Assembly: GCA_024235395.1 (NCBI GenBank)
Contig: JACKMK010000004.1
Coordinates: forward strand, 62,001 to 126,000
DNA from: Chromatiaceae bacterium
GTDB lineage: Bacteria; Pseudomonadota; Gammaproteobacteria; Chromatiales; Chromatiaceae
Length of the DNA: 64,000 bases
Direction of reading: 5' to 3'
Below, piece by piece: positions 27,426 through 35,421 of the stretch (position 1 is the stretch's first letter; each line of letters opens with the position of its first letter). Under the pieces are notes generated by a model. The model was not told the origin of the DNA and made no database searches. It worked only from the letters and a program-made list of their open reading frames with translations. The position numbers and the translations under genes were made by a program.

Positions 27426-30278
27426 ATGAACGCAATCAAGGCGCTCGGCACACTTGGCCAGTCGGTCTGGCTGGACTCGGTCCGTCGGGCGTTTCTCGAC
27501 AGTGGCGGGCTCCAGAGACTGATCGACGACGATGGTGTTACCGGTGTGACGACCAATCCCGCGATCTTCGAAAGGGCCATCGCCGGTAGTCGCGACTATG
27601 CTTCGGCCATCGCCGCACTTGCGTACCGCGATACCCTGGACGACGAAGCCCTGTATGAAAGCCTGGCGATGGCGGACGTACAGCGGGTCGCAGACTTGTT
27701 GTTACCCGTGTACCGACGCACCAACGGGCGTGAGGGCTATGTCAGCCTGGAGGTGTCGCCGTTGTTGAGTCAGGACACCTTGGCGACGGCCGCGGCCGCA
27801 CGGCGTCTGTGGAAGGAAGTCGATCGACCCAACCTCATGATCAAGATCCCAGCTACGGCTGCTGGTGTGCCGGCCTTCGAGGAACTCGTCGCCGAGGGAT
27901 TGAACGTCAATGTCACGCTGTTGTTCTCGTTGGACACGTACGAACAGGTGGCTGCGTCGTACATCCGGGGTATCCAGGAAAGACACGCAGCCGGTCAGCC
28001 GCTCACGTGCTGCGCATCGGTTGCGAGCTTCTTTCTCAGTCGCATCGACACGGCGGTGGATGCGCACATCGAGGCACTGCTGGCGAACACGCACGACCCT
28101 GTGGACCGTGCGATCCTACAATCCGTGCGTGGACAAACGGCCATCGCGTGCGCGCGCCTGGCCTATCAACGTTGGAAGGCGATGTTCAACACGCCGGGTT
28201 GGAAGGCGTTGGAGGCCGCCGGCGCTCGGCCTCAACGTCTGTTGTGGGCGAGCACCAGCACCAAGAATCCGGCATACAGTGATGTCAGATATGTGGAAAC
28301 CCTGATCGGGCCGGAAACGGTCAACACGATTCCACCCGCGACGCTGGATGCATTTCGCGACCATGGACATGCACAGGTTTCGCTCGAAGAAGGCGTAGAT
28401 GCAGCGGCACTGACCCTGCGCAACCTGGACCGACTGGGCATCGATCTGAGCGCGCTCACCGCCGATCTGTTGGCAGAGGGGCTCACGCAGTTCTCTACGG
28501 CTTACAACCGGCTGCTCGATGCGGTATCCGCGGCAAGGACCAGGGTCCTGACGACGCCGGCCGACAGGCAAAGCGCGCAACTACCCTCTGTCCTGAGTAC
28601 CCGCGTGCGCCAGGTACTCAAAGATTGGCGCGACGATCGCAAGGTGCAGCGCCTATGGTCACGCGACGCCACGCTCTGGACCGGACGTGGAGAGAACAAA
28701 TGGCTGGAGTGGCTGGACATCGTCCCCGCACAGATCGGGCGCCTCGGCGAACTGCGAAACATAGGACACCTGTTCGAAGGCCGCTATTTCAATCATCTGG
28801 TATTGCTGGGGATGGGGGGCTCCAGTCTCGCAGCCGAGGTGATCGCTGGCGTGCTCGGCAATGCACCCGCTCACCCCGAACTGATCGTGCTCGACAGTAC
28901 CGACCCTGACCAGCTCCAGCACATCGAACAGAAACTGGACGTCGCACGCACCTTGTTCATTGTGGCCAGCAAGTCCGGCACGACCTTGGAAACCCGGATG
29001 CTCGCAGACTACTTCCTCGAGCGGGTGGCCAACGAGATCGGTCAGCATCAGGCAGCAAGCCACTTTGTCGCCATAACCGATCAAGGGTCACCGCTGGAAA
29101 GATTCGCCTCGGCACGGGACTTTCGGGCGATTTACCATGGTCGTCGCGGAATCGGGGGTCGGTACTCCGCGTTGTCCGACTTCGGGATGGTCCCGGCGGC
29201 GATGCTCGGAGTCGACATCGAACGCTTTCTGGAGCGCACCGCCGTTATGGTGGAGGCCTGTTCGGCCGCAACCCCGGTCGAAGAAAACCCGGCAGTCGCA
29301 TTGGGGGTGCTGTTGGGCACGGCTCGGCAGGCGGGCTGGGACAAGGTGACCTTTATCGCCACTCCCGGCATCGAATCGCTGAGCGCCTGGCTCGAACAAC
29401 TGCTGGCCGAATCCACCGGAAAGCTTGGCACAGGACTGATTCCCGTCAGTGGCGAGGATGTCGAACCACCCTCACGGTATGGAGAGGATCGCCTGTTCGT
29501 GCACCTGCGCATAGCGGCCGATGCAGACCCTGTTCAGGATGATGCCGTCGACCAGCTGAGTGCTGCAGGACATCCCGTTCTGCGCATTGATGTCGACGAT
29601 CGCTACGATATCGGCCAGGAATTCTACCGATGGGAGATGGCGACCGCTGTCGCGGGCGCCGTGCTGCATCTCAATCCCTTTGACCAACCGGACGTCGAAG
29701 GAGCCAAACTCGCGGCACGCCAACTGGCCGTTGACGTTACGCGTCGCAGCGGGCTGGCGGACGGAACTCCGGTCGCCGACAGCAACGGACTTTCCCTGTA
29801 TGCGACGGCGGAGTATGCGGCAGCCCTTGGCAGATTCCCGGGAAGCACCGATCGGTTCAATGGGTTGTTGGCCGCGCACCTGGGACAGCTGAGACCGAAC
29901 GACTACTTCGCCCTGCTCGGATACCTGGATCGAGCCGACCCCGAGGTTGCGCAGTTGTTGGAACAGATTCGACACGCGGTGCGGGCGCATCACCGAAATG
30001 CGACCTGTGTTGGCTACGGTCCACGGTACCTGCACGCGACAGGCCAGGTCTACAAGGGCGGACCGAACACCGGTGTGTTCGTGGTGCTTACCCGAGACGT
30101 GCAATGCGATCTGCAACCATCGGACAGTGGGCCGAGCTTCGGTACCACGCAACTGGCGCAGGCGATCGCTGATCAGCGGGAGCTGGCTGCCCGCGGACGC
30201 CGTGTTGTACGGGTGCACCTCGGTGCAGACCCGGTTGCCGGACTCCGGCGCCTGCTTCGGCTGATCCAGGGCCAGTGA
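27426..30278 (+). CDS. tal-pgi: Bifunctional transaldolase / glucose-6-phosphate isomerase fusion
   Basis: A 950-residue fusion. Residues about 1-365 are transaldolase: DGVTGVTTNPAIFERAI, the Schiff-base lysine in NLMIKIPATAAG, VNVTLLFSLDTYEQV and WASTSTKNPAYSDVRYVE. Residues about 400-950 are glucose-6-phosphate isomerase: LLGMGGSSLAAEV, VASKSGTTLETRM for sugar-phosphate binding, and the FALLGYLDR and GPRYLHATGQVYKGGP C-terminal region. GGAGG lies eight bases before the ATG at 27426. Fusions of this kind are known in scattered bacteria. It links the non-oxidative pentose phosphate pathway to upper glycolysis and would feed the zwf and gnd enzymes encoded in this region. Both halves appear intact. 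Confidence 0.93.
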   Translation: MNAIKALGTLGQSVWLDSVRRAFLDSGGLQRLIDDDGVTGVTTNPAIFERAIAGSRDYASAIAALAYRDTLDDEALYESLAMADVQRVADLLLPVYRRTNGREGYVSLEVSPLLSQDTLATAAAARRLWKEVDRPNLMIKIPATAAGVPAFEELVAEGLNVNVTLLFSLDTYEQVAASYIRGIQERHAAGQPLTCCASVASFFLSRIDTAVDAHIEALLANTHDPVDRAILQSVRGQTAIACARLAYQRWKAMFNTPGWKALEAAGARPQRLLWASTSTKNPAYSDVRYVETLIGPETVNTIPPATLDAFRDHGHAQVSLEEGVDAAALTLRNLDRLGIDLSALTADLLAEGLTQFSTAYNRLLDAVSAARTRVLTTPADRQSAQLPSVLSTRVRQVLKDWRDDRKVQRLWSRDATLWTGRGENKWLEWLDIVPAQIGRLGELRNIGHLFEGRYFNHLVLLGMGGSSLAAEVIAGVLGNAPAHPELIVLDSTDPDQLQHIEQKLDVARTLFIVASKSGTTLETRMLADYFLERVANEIGQHQAASHFVAITDQGSPLERFASARDFRAIYHGRRGIGGRYSALSDFGMVPAAMLGVDIERFLERTAVMVEACSAATPVEENPAVALGVLLGTARQAGWDKVTFIATPGIESLSAWLEQLLAESTGKLGTGLIPVSGEDVEPPSRYGEDRLFVHLRIAADADPVQDDAVDQLSAAGHPVLRIDVDDRYDIGQEFYRWEMATAVAGAVLHLNPFDQPDVEGAKLAARQLAVDVTRRSGLADGTPVADSNGLSLYATAEYAAALGRFPGSTDRFNGLLAAHLGQLRPNDYFALLGYLDRADPEVAQLLEQIRHAVRAHHRNATCVGYGPRYLHATGQVYKGGPNTGVFVVLTRDVQCDLQPSDSGPSFGTTQLAQAIADQRELAARGRRVVRVHLGADPVAGLRRLLRLIQGQ

Positions 30279-30370
30279 TTGGCCGATATTCCCCGGTTCA
30301 TATTGACCAAAGCGCTGTGTCGAACTCGGGCATGCCAACAAAGTACCGCACGATAACCGTGCCGTCCCGG

Positions 30371-30386
30371 TGGCATCGAGTTTGCA
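30371..30386 (+). promoter_or_regulatory. Sigma-54 (-24/-12) promoter candidate for the OmpA-domain gene
   Basis: TGGCATCGAGTTTGCA has TGGCA and TTGCA at the exact GG-N10-GC spacing, 10 of 12 consensus positions. It lies 70 bases before the OmpA-domain start, in the 177-base gap after tal-pgi, and is correctly oriented. Confidence 0.6.
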
Positions 30387-30455
30387 CCGCGGAGTACAGG
30401 CCCGCTTTCTCGCCGGGTCGACCGTTCGTTCCAATCGAAATCGAGGAGAATCATC

Positions 30456-31097
30456 ATGCGAGGCACCAAAAAAAACGTGTTCAGTACGCTCGGAGTTTCC
30501 CTGTTGACCGCGGCATTCGGTATCGCCCAGCCCGTTGTCGCTGCCACCGCATCCGCCTACCTGACCGACGGATCGGGTCAACCGGTACGCTCGGGTGCCG
30601 GAGGCTGCGTCGACAGCGGCTCATGGAAGGAATCGATGCCTACCTGTCCCGAACCCACATTGGTCGTCGAGGAAGGACGGGCGATGATCGTGTTTGCCGC
30701 CGATGACTCGGCATTCTTTGGATTCGACAAGGTCAAACTCAGTGACGAGACAAAAGCGGATCTCGACAGCATTATCGATGCGGTGGAGGATGCCGACCTG
30801 ATCCACGCCGTCACGATCACAGGGCACGCAGATAAACTGGGACCGACTCCTTACAATGAACGGCTCGCACTGCGCCGCGCTCAAGCCGTCAAGGACTACC
30901 TCGTGTCCAGGGGAATCCCGGCCGAGCGCATCGCCACCGCCAGCGATGGAAGCTCCGCGCCGCTCGTGACCTGTCCGGGGATCCGGAGTGAAAACAAACT
31001 GATCCGTTGCCTGGCGCCCAACCGTCGAGTCGACATCGAAGCCGTGCTCGCCGACTCCGTGGACGTCGCCACCGTGTCGCTGACGCCCCCTGGTTGA
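30456..31097 (+). CDS. OmpA-domain cell-envelope protein
   Basis: A 213-residue exported protein. The signal peptide ends near AQPVVAA (about residue 30), followed by a short cysteine-containing region and an OmpA C-terminal peptidoglycan-binding domain. The domain spans about residues 75-200 (FFGFDKVKLSDETKADLDSI, ITGHADKLGPTPYNERLALRRAQAVKDYL, APNRRVDIEA). There is no beta-barrel domain, so it is probably periplasmic and anchored to peptidoglycan. The ATG follows GAGGAGA. A good sigma-54 element lies upstream. Confidence 0.88.
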   Translation: MRGTKKNVFSTLGVSLLTAAFGIAQPVVAATASAYLTDGSGQPVRSGAGGCVDSGSWKESMPTCPEPTLVVEEGRAMIVFAADDSAFFGFDKVKLSDETKADLDSIIDAVEDADLIHAVTITGHADKLGPTPYNERLALRRAQAVKDYLVSRGIPAERIATASDGSSAPLVTCPGIRSENKLIRCLAPNRRVDIEAVLADSVDVATVSLTPPG

Positions 31098-31104
31098 TGG
31101 GTAG

Positions 31105-31127
31105 TTGCCGGACAAAGGATCCGGCAA
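31105..31127 (+). terminator. Hairpin downstream of the OmpA-domain gene
   Basis: TTGCCGGA (31105-31112) pairs exactly with TCCGGCAA (31120-31127) over a seven-base loop, eight bases after the stop codon. No T-run follows, so it is a weak or Rho-assisted terminator. Beyond it lie about 250 bases with nothing evident before the convergent emrB. Confidence 0.5.
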
Positions 31128-31377
31128 ACGCCGCGTAACGTTACTTCCCTCTTCCCCGGTCTGTCCCCAATGGACGTCCGGGGTTTCTTCGACGGGACAA
31201 GCGGCCCGACGCGGACCGACGAGCGCCGTCGTCGCGGGCACGCCGCGGATCCCTATGCCAGCTGGACATCTCTTCGGCGGTCGGCCTAATGGGACATCGC
31301 CCAACATCACCGGCAGGTTTCACCGGTGTCGCTGAACTCGCGCGGACATCGCGCGCAACCGGCTGACGGCGGTCACA

Positions 31378-32850
31378 CTACTCGCGGCGTAGCAGCAACA
31401 GCAGCGGGGCAATCAGCAGAAAACTCGCGGCAATCAGCTGAAACACCTGGGCGAATGCGAGCATTGACGACTGGCGAGCCAGTTCCTGCGCCAGGCGTGC
31501 GGGCGACAGTGGGCTGTCGATATCCAGAGACTGGGTTGCCAACCATTGGTGCAGCGCAGGATTCATCGGATTGATGTGCCCACCCAGTTGGTGCCAGTCG
31601 GCCTGACCGAAGCGTGTATACCAGGTGACCGCGATGGACACCCCCATGGCGCTGCCGATCGTACGCGCCAGGTTGAAAAGACCGGCACCTGCATCGGCCT
31701 GTTCGCGCGCCAGGGAGCCGTAAGCCATCGTCGACAGCGGGACGAAGATGGCCCCCATGCCGAGTCCCTGCACGACGCCCGGCCAGATTACCCAGGCAGG
31801 ACTGATATGCAGGTTGTAGCCTGCCATGATGCCGGTCCCGGAGGCCGCGAGCAGCATGCCGATGCCGACCAGCCAGCGATGATCGACGCGAGCGGTCAAT
31901 CGCGACACGATCGCCATAGAGGCGGCGGCACCGAGCGCGCGCGGCGCCATCACCAGGCCGGTCATCTCGGCCGGGTAGTGAAACAACCGCTCGAGCATGA
32001 TCGGTTGCATGGCGACCGTGCCGAACAATCCCAGGCCGAACACGAGCATCATGCCGGAGGCGACTGCCAGGTTGCGATCACGGAACAGTCGCAGATCGAC
32101 GATCGGCCGGGCGACACTGAGCGAACGCACGATGAAGGCGGTGATGCCGACCACTGCGGTGATCGTCAGCACGTCGATCAGCCCCGACTGCCACCAGCCT
32201 TCCTGGTTACCGCGATCGAGCAGTGTCTGCAGGCTGCCGATGCCCACGACCATCAACGCTGCACCCAGCCAGTCGGTGCCGACCGAACGCCGTGCGGTCT
32301 CGTCCACATACCGCGCAACCAGTACCAGATTTGCCAGACCGACAGGCAGGTTGATGTAGAACACCCAGCGCCAGTCGAGCTGTTGAGTAACGAAACCACC
32401 CACTGTCGGTCCGAGTACGGGCCCGAGCATCATGCCGATCCCCCAGATCGCCATGGCCTTGCCACGCTCGTCCGCCGAAAAGGCGTCAACCAGAACGGCC
32501 TGAGAAAGGGGGATCAGCGGCGCGCCCGCAACACCCTGCAACAAGCGAAACACCACGATCTCGGCGAGCGACGAGCTTTGGCCACACAGCGCCGACGCGA
32601 CGACGAAACCGGCGATGCCGAACAACAGAACGCGGCGACGCCCGAAACGTCCTGCCAGATAACCCGTCAACGGGATGGTCACGGCCTCGGCAACGATATA
32701 GGCCGTCAACACCCAGGTCACCTGATCGGCGGTTGCGCCGAGCGCACCCATCATGTGCGGCAGTGTCACGTTGACGATGGTCATGTCCATGATGACCATG
32801 ACCGTCGTCAACATCAGCGCCAGTCCTGAAAGTATGCGGTGGGTACCCAT
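31378..32850 (-). CDS. emrB: EmrB-type MFS drug:proton antiporter (DHA2, 14 TMS)
   Basis: A 490-residue transporter with about 14 membrane helices. It carries the MFS DHA2 motifs IVNVTLPHMMGALGAT, LTGYLAGRFGRRRVLLFG (motif A), LQGVAGAPLIPLSQA and WGIGMMLGPVLGPTVGGFV (motif C of exporters). It pairs with the membrane-fusion protein gene 30 bases upstream, giving an EmrAB-like tripartite pump that would need an outer-membrane channel from elsewhere. Substrates are hydrophobic toxic compounds by family knowledge. It is complete. Confidence 0.92.
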   Translation of the reverse strand: MGTHRILSGLALMLTTVMVIMDMTIVNVTLPHMMGALGATADQVTWVLTAYIVAEAVTIPLTGYLAGRFGRRRVLLFGIAGFVVASALCGQSSSLAEIVVFRLLQGVAGAPLIPLSQAVLVDAFSADERGKAMAIWGIGMMLGPVLGPTVGGFVTQQLDWRWVFYINLPVGLANLVLVARYVDETARRSVGTDWLGAALMVVGIGSLQTLLDRGNQEGWWQSGLIDVLTITAVVGITAFIVRSLSVARPIVDLRLFRDRNLAVASGMMLVFGLGLFGTVAMQPIMLERLFHYPAEMTGLVMAPRALGAAASMAIVSRLTARVDHRWLVGIGMLLAASGTGIMAGYNLHISPAWVIWPGVVQGLGMGAIFVPLSTMAYGSLAREQADAGAGLFNLARTIGSAMGVSIAVTWYTRFGQADWHQLGGHINPMNPALHQWLATQSLDIDSPLSPARLAQELARQSSMLAFAQVFQLIAASFLLIAPLLLLLRRE

Positions 32851-32880
32851 CGTCGACGTCGTCAGCGTGGTCCGTGCCCG

Positions 32881-33867
32881 TCAACCTGCCGGACCATCGG
32901 CGGCGATGGTGACGTGACTGCTTCCGCCGAGACGCAGTCCGGCCACTGGATCAAGGATGCGCAAGCGAACCGGAAAGCGTTGCGTGACCTTTACCCAGTT
33001 CCCCGTCGCGTTTTCCGGCGGCAACAGGGAAAATGCCGTGCCCGACGCGGGGCTCAGGCTCTCGACCGTTGCTTCGAAGGTCTTGCCCGGCAGCAGGTCG
33101 ACCGTGACCGACGCGGATTGCCCGGGTTGGATACGGACCAGGTCGGTTTCTTTGAAATTGGCGTCCACCCAGACCTCATCGGATTCCACCAGCGCAAACA
33201 ATGGTCTGCCGGCGTTCACGAAGCTTCCTGGTCGAACGGTCAGGTCCCCGACAATGCCGTCCGCCGGCGCCAGTATGCGGGTATGTTGCAGATCGAGCTT
33301 CGCCTGGCCCAGCGTCGCCTCGGCCGCACGGATCGCGGCATTGGCCTCGCCACGGCCACCTCGTCGGGCGATCGCAGCCGTCAGTTCGGCGTTGGCAGTG
33401 GCCACATTGTCATGGGCGCTTTTCAATGCCCGCTGCGCAGTGTCTCCCTCGTCTTTCGACGCCGTCCCTTTTGCGACAAGGTCGCCGACGCGCGCCGAAT
33501 GTCTCTCGACCTCATGCAGGGCGGCTTCGGCGGCATCCACCTGAGCCTGAGCCGCAGTCACCTGGGCATCAGCGGCGGCCAGCGTGTCTCTTGCCTGTTG
33601 AAGCCGTGCGTCGGCCTCGTTGGCGGCGAGCCTGAACGGCCTGGCATCGAGCTCGAACAGCACATCGCCTCGCCTGACCGCCTGATGGCTGCGCACTTGG
33701 ACGGTCTCTACCGTACCGCTCACTTGGGGTGCGATCTGGACAACATGCATGCCGAGGTAGGCATCGGCGGTCGACGGGTGAGCACGAAGATAGGTGTCGT
33801 AATACCAAGCGGCGGCACCACCGATGGCCAATATGCCGATGGCAAGCATCACCCGACGCAGCTGCAT
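32881..33867 (-). CDS. emrA: EmrA-type membrane-fusion (adaptor) protein
   Basis: A 328-residue HlyD/EmrA adaptor. One N-terminal membrane helix (residues 8-24) is followed by the biotinyl-lipoyl half-motif VVQIAPQVSGTVETVQV. A long alpha-helical hairpin rich in A, Q and D covers about 75-170. The second half-motif ILAPADGIVGDLTVRPGSFVNAG and a beta-barrel domain follow. It has the EmrA feature VDANFKETDLVRI. The ATG at 33867 follows GGGAG. A very good sigma-54 promoter sequence lies about 100 bases upstream. Confidence 0.92.
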   Translation of the reverse strand: MQLRRVMLAIGILAIGGAAAWYYDTYLRAHPSTADAYLGMHVVQIAPQVSGTVETVQVRSHQAVRRGDVLFELDARPFRLAANEADARLQQARDTLAAADAQVTAAQAQVDAAEAALHEVERHSARVGDLVAKGTASKDEGDTAQRALKSAHDNVATANAELTAAIARRGGRGEANAAIRAAEATLGQAKLDLQHTRILAPADGIVGDLTVRPGSFVNAGRPLFALVESDEVWVDANFKETDLVRIQPGQSASVTVDLLPGKTFEATVESLSPASGTAFSLLPPENATGNWVKVTQRFPVRLRILDPVAGLRLGGSSHVTIAADGPAG

Positions 33868-33970
33868 TTTTCCGTCTCCCAGGTATGTCGGTGTAGCCGA
33901 TGACCCGTCGCCTTGCGCAGCGGCTTCGCGCACGACGCCCGCATGGCTACGGGTCGCTGTATGGAACCTT

Positions 33971-33986
33971 TGCAATCGCCTTGCCA
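33971..33986 (-). promoter_or_regulatory. Sigma-54 (-24/-12) promoter candidate for emrAB
   Basis: The minus strand reads TGGCAAGGCGATTGCA: only the sixth base departs from the consensus TGGCACG-N4-TTGCW. GG and GC are exactly ten bases apart. It lies 104 bases before the emrA start and points at it. Confidence 0.7.
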
Positions 33987-34213
33987 TGCAGCGACAGACC
34001 CTTCGGGTCGCAATGGATGACAGGTTCAGTCTGTCCCCAAAGGGCCAGGGCATGGAAAGTGCTGAGACCGCGTGTCTTGTGTCGTGGCTTGGTGATCCGT
34101 CTGGATATCCGGTCACCTGTTCGTGGTGCCCTTGACCCAGCGTGTGGTGCAAATTAACCACCCCGCACCCGGCCGTTCGACTGCACACGCTGCTGCGTCG
34201 TTGATGGTTTGGG

Positions 34214-34233
34214 CACCCAGCGGTCTCTGGGTG
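34214..34233. repeat. Inverted repeat CACCCAG-N6-CTGGGTG
   Basis: A perfect seven-base dyad with a six-base centre, midway between the two outward-facing sigma-54 candidates. Its arms share CTGGGTRACC with the long inverted repeat upstream of tal-pgi, so both may be sites for one DNA-binding protein. Confidence 0.5.
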
Positions 34234-34431
34234 ACCAACCGGCATGGCGAAGTCGTGGATCGCGTCGAGTGGTCCGCAACGATACGTTCGTCGCGTCGAT
34301 CGGCACCGCTGCAGTTGGCGACCCTGTTTCGATGGCTGCAGGCACGGCAACGCCGGCACGGCACAGCTCCGGGTGCTCCAGTTCTGGACCCACCTAGCCC
34401 TGGGCCTGCCGTCACACGTGGCAGGAAATCA

Positions 34432-34447
34432 AGGCACGCTTCGTGCT
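34432..34447 (+). promoter_or_regulatory. Sigma-54 promoter candidate for the DUF3096 gene
   Basis: AGGCACGCTTCGTGCT matches 10 of 12 consensus positions with GG-N10-GC intact. It lies 133 bases before the start codon. The sequence is itself partly palindromic (GCACG/CGTGC), so a repressor site is an alternative reading. Confidence 0.45.
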
Positions 34448-34579
34448 GGCGTGTATTGACACCGGCACGCGGGCAGGATGCGCCGCCTCGCGAGTCAGTG
34501 CCGCATCGCGCTTTTACTGCAGCGCAGTATGCTCATAGAGGCATATTCTCGAACCACCAAATCGACGGAGACCTGTGTT

Positions 34580-34729
34580 ATGGACATGACTCTGCTTTCG
34601 CCGCTTGTTTCGATCCTGTCCGGCATCGCCATCCTGGCTTGGCCGCGCCTGCTCAGTTACATCGTTGCCTTTTACCTGATTTTGTTTGGCTTGATGGGAA
34701 TCATCCCGCGCCTGCAGATGGGCCTTTAG
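34580..34729 (+). CDS. DUF3096 family small membrane protein
   Basis: A 49-residue protein of two hydrophobic segments joined by WPRLLSYIVAFYLILFGLMGI, the hallmark of DUF3096 proteins. The ATG at 34580 has GGAG nine bases upstream; a second ATG follows two codons later. The family is found in stress-related gene clusters of many proteobacteria, with no known biochemical role. It stands alone, convergent with the DsrC-like gene. Confidence 0.8.
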   Translation: MDMTLLSPLVSILSGIAILAWPRLLSYIVAFYLILFGLMGIIPRLQMGL

Positions 34730-34860
34730 GCCGGAATGCTGGAGGCCGCGCGCGTCGCTGCTTGCTCGAGTGTATTGCTGCCAGAACTACAATGATCTCG
34801 ATCACTGTGAAGGCACGCCTATCGATCCGGTGCCTGATCCACGCAACTGGATACTGACCA

Positions 34861-35295
34861 TCAGTGGCCCCTGAAGGACCGTTCGCGCCTGGACTGCGCC
34901 GATCGAGCACGCGCAGAGCGGGTCACGCGCGTGTCACCAGCGGATGTCGGGAAAGTCTTCGATGGTGTGTCGGGTATGGGCACACCCGCGATCGCGCAGC
35001 CCTGCAACACAGGTCCGCCGGGAAACAGCGTATACAGCCATCGCATGCCACCTTCGTCGATGAAGGCCGCATCCAGCATCGCAGCCAGTTTGCGCGCCTC
35101 GCGCGGGATATCGCGCTCGACCTGAATCTGTCTCAAAAACAAGATCACCCACCAGTGCTCTCGCGTCATCTCGATGCCCAACCGCCGTGCCGTCATGCAG
35201 GCCTCCTGGCGGTCCCATTCGACCGGATCCTGGTGGCGATCGACCGGCTCTGATACCGGGTCGCCGGTGACAATGCTGTTCGACGGATTGGACAT
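34861..35295 (-). CDS. DsrC/TusE-like protein lacking the terminal cysteine
   Basis: A 144-residue protein of the DsrC/TusE sulfur-carrier family: WDRQEACMTARRLGIEMTREHWWVILFLRQ aligns with the helical core and RWLYTLFPGGPVLQGCAIAGVP with the C-terminal arm. Cys100 occupies the inner (CysB) position. The second, near-terminal cysteine that carries sulfur in DsrC and TusE is absent; its place about eleven residues on is proline, and a basic 30-residue tail follows. It therefore cannot act as a normal trisulfide or persulfide carrier and may be regulatory. AAGGAG lies eight bases before the ATG at 35295. A sigma-54-like element lies about 100 bases upstream. Confidence 0.8.
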   Translation of the reverse strand: MSNPSNSIVTGDPVSEPVDRHQDPVEWDRQEACMTARRLGIEMTREHWWVILFLRQIQVERDIPREARKLAAMLDAAFIDEGGMRWLYTLFPGGPVLQGCAIAGVPIPDTPSKTFPTSAGDTRVTRSARARSAQSRRERSFRGH

Positions 35296-35397
35296 TGCAA
35301 TGCTCCTTGTTGTCGGTGAGGGATGGGTATCCCTGGGTTGAAGTCGGCAGCTTCCGTGGCAACGACCGTTGCGACGGAGCCTGGCCACGAAAACACA

Positions 35398-35413
35398 TGC
35401 AAACGAACGGCCA
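35398..35413 (-). promoter_or_regulatory. Sigma-54 promoter candidate for the DsrC-like gene
   Basis: The minus strand reads TGGCCGTTCGTTTGCA, with intact TGGC and TTGCA and GG-N10-GC spacing (9 of 12 positions). It lies 103 bases before the start codon and is correctly oriented. Confidence 0.5.
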
Positions 35414-35421
35414 CATTGGCG

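Larger units (their letters stand above)
33868..34579. other. Divergent control region between emrA and the DUF3096 gene
   Basis: About 710 bases without a supportable gene. It contains outward-facing sigma-54 candidates at 33971-33986 (toward emrA) and 34432-34447 (toward DUF3096). Between them, roughly 230 and 200 bases from each, is the inverted repeat at 34214-34233. A small inverted repeat TATGC/GCATA lies at 34528-34545 before the DUF3096 gene. Confidence 0.5.

Noticed and set aside
31546..32829. Plus-strand frame opposite emrB
   Set aside because: Histidine- and glutamine-rich antisense of a well-supported transporter gene.
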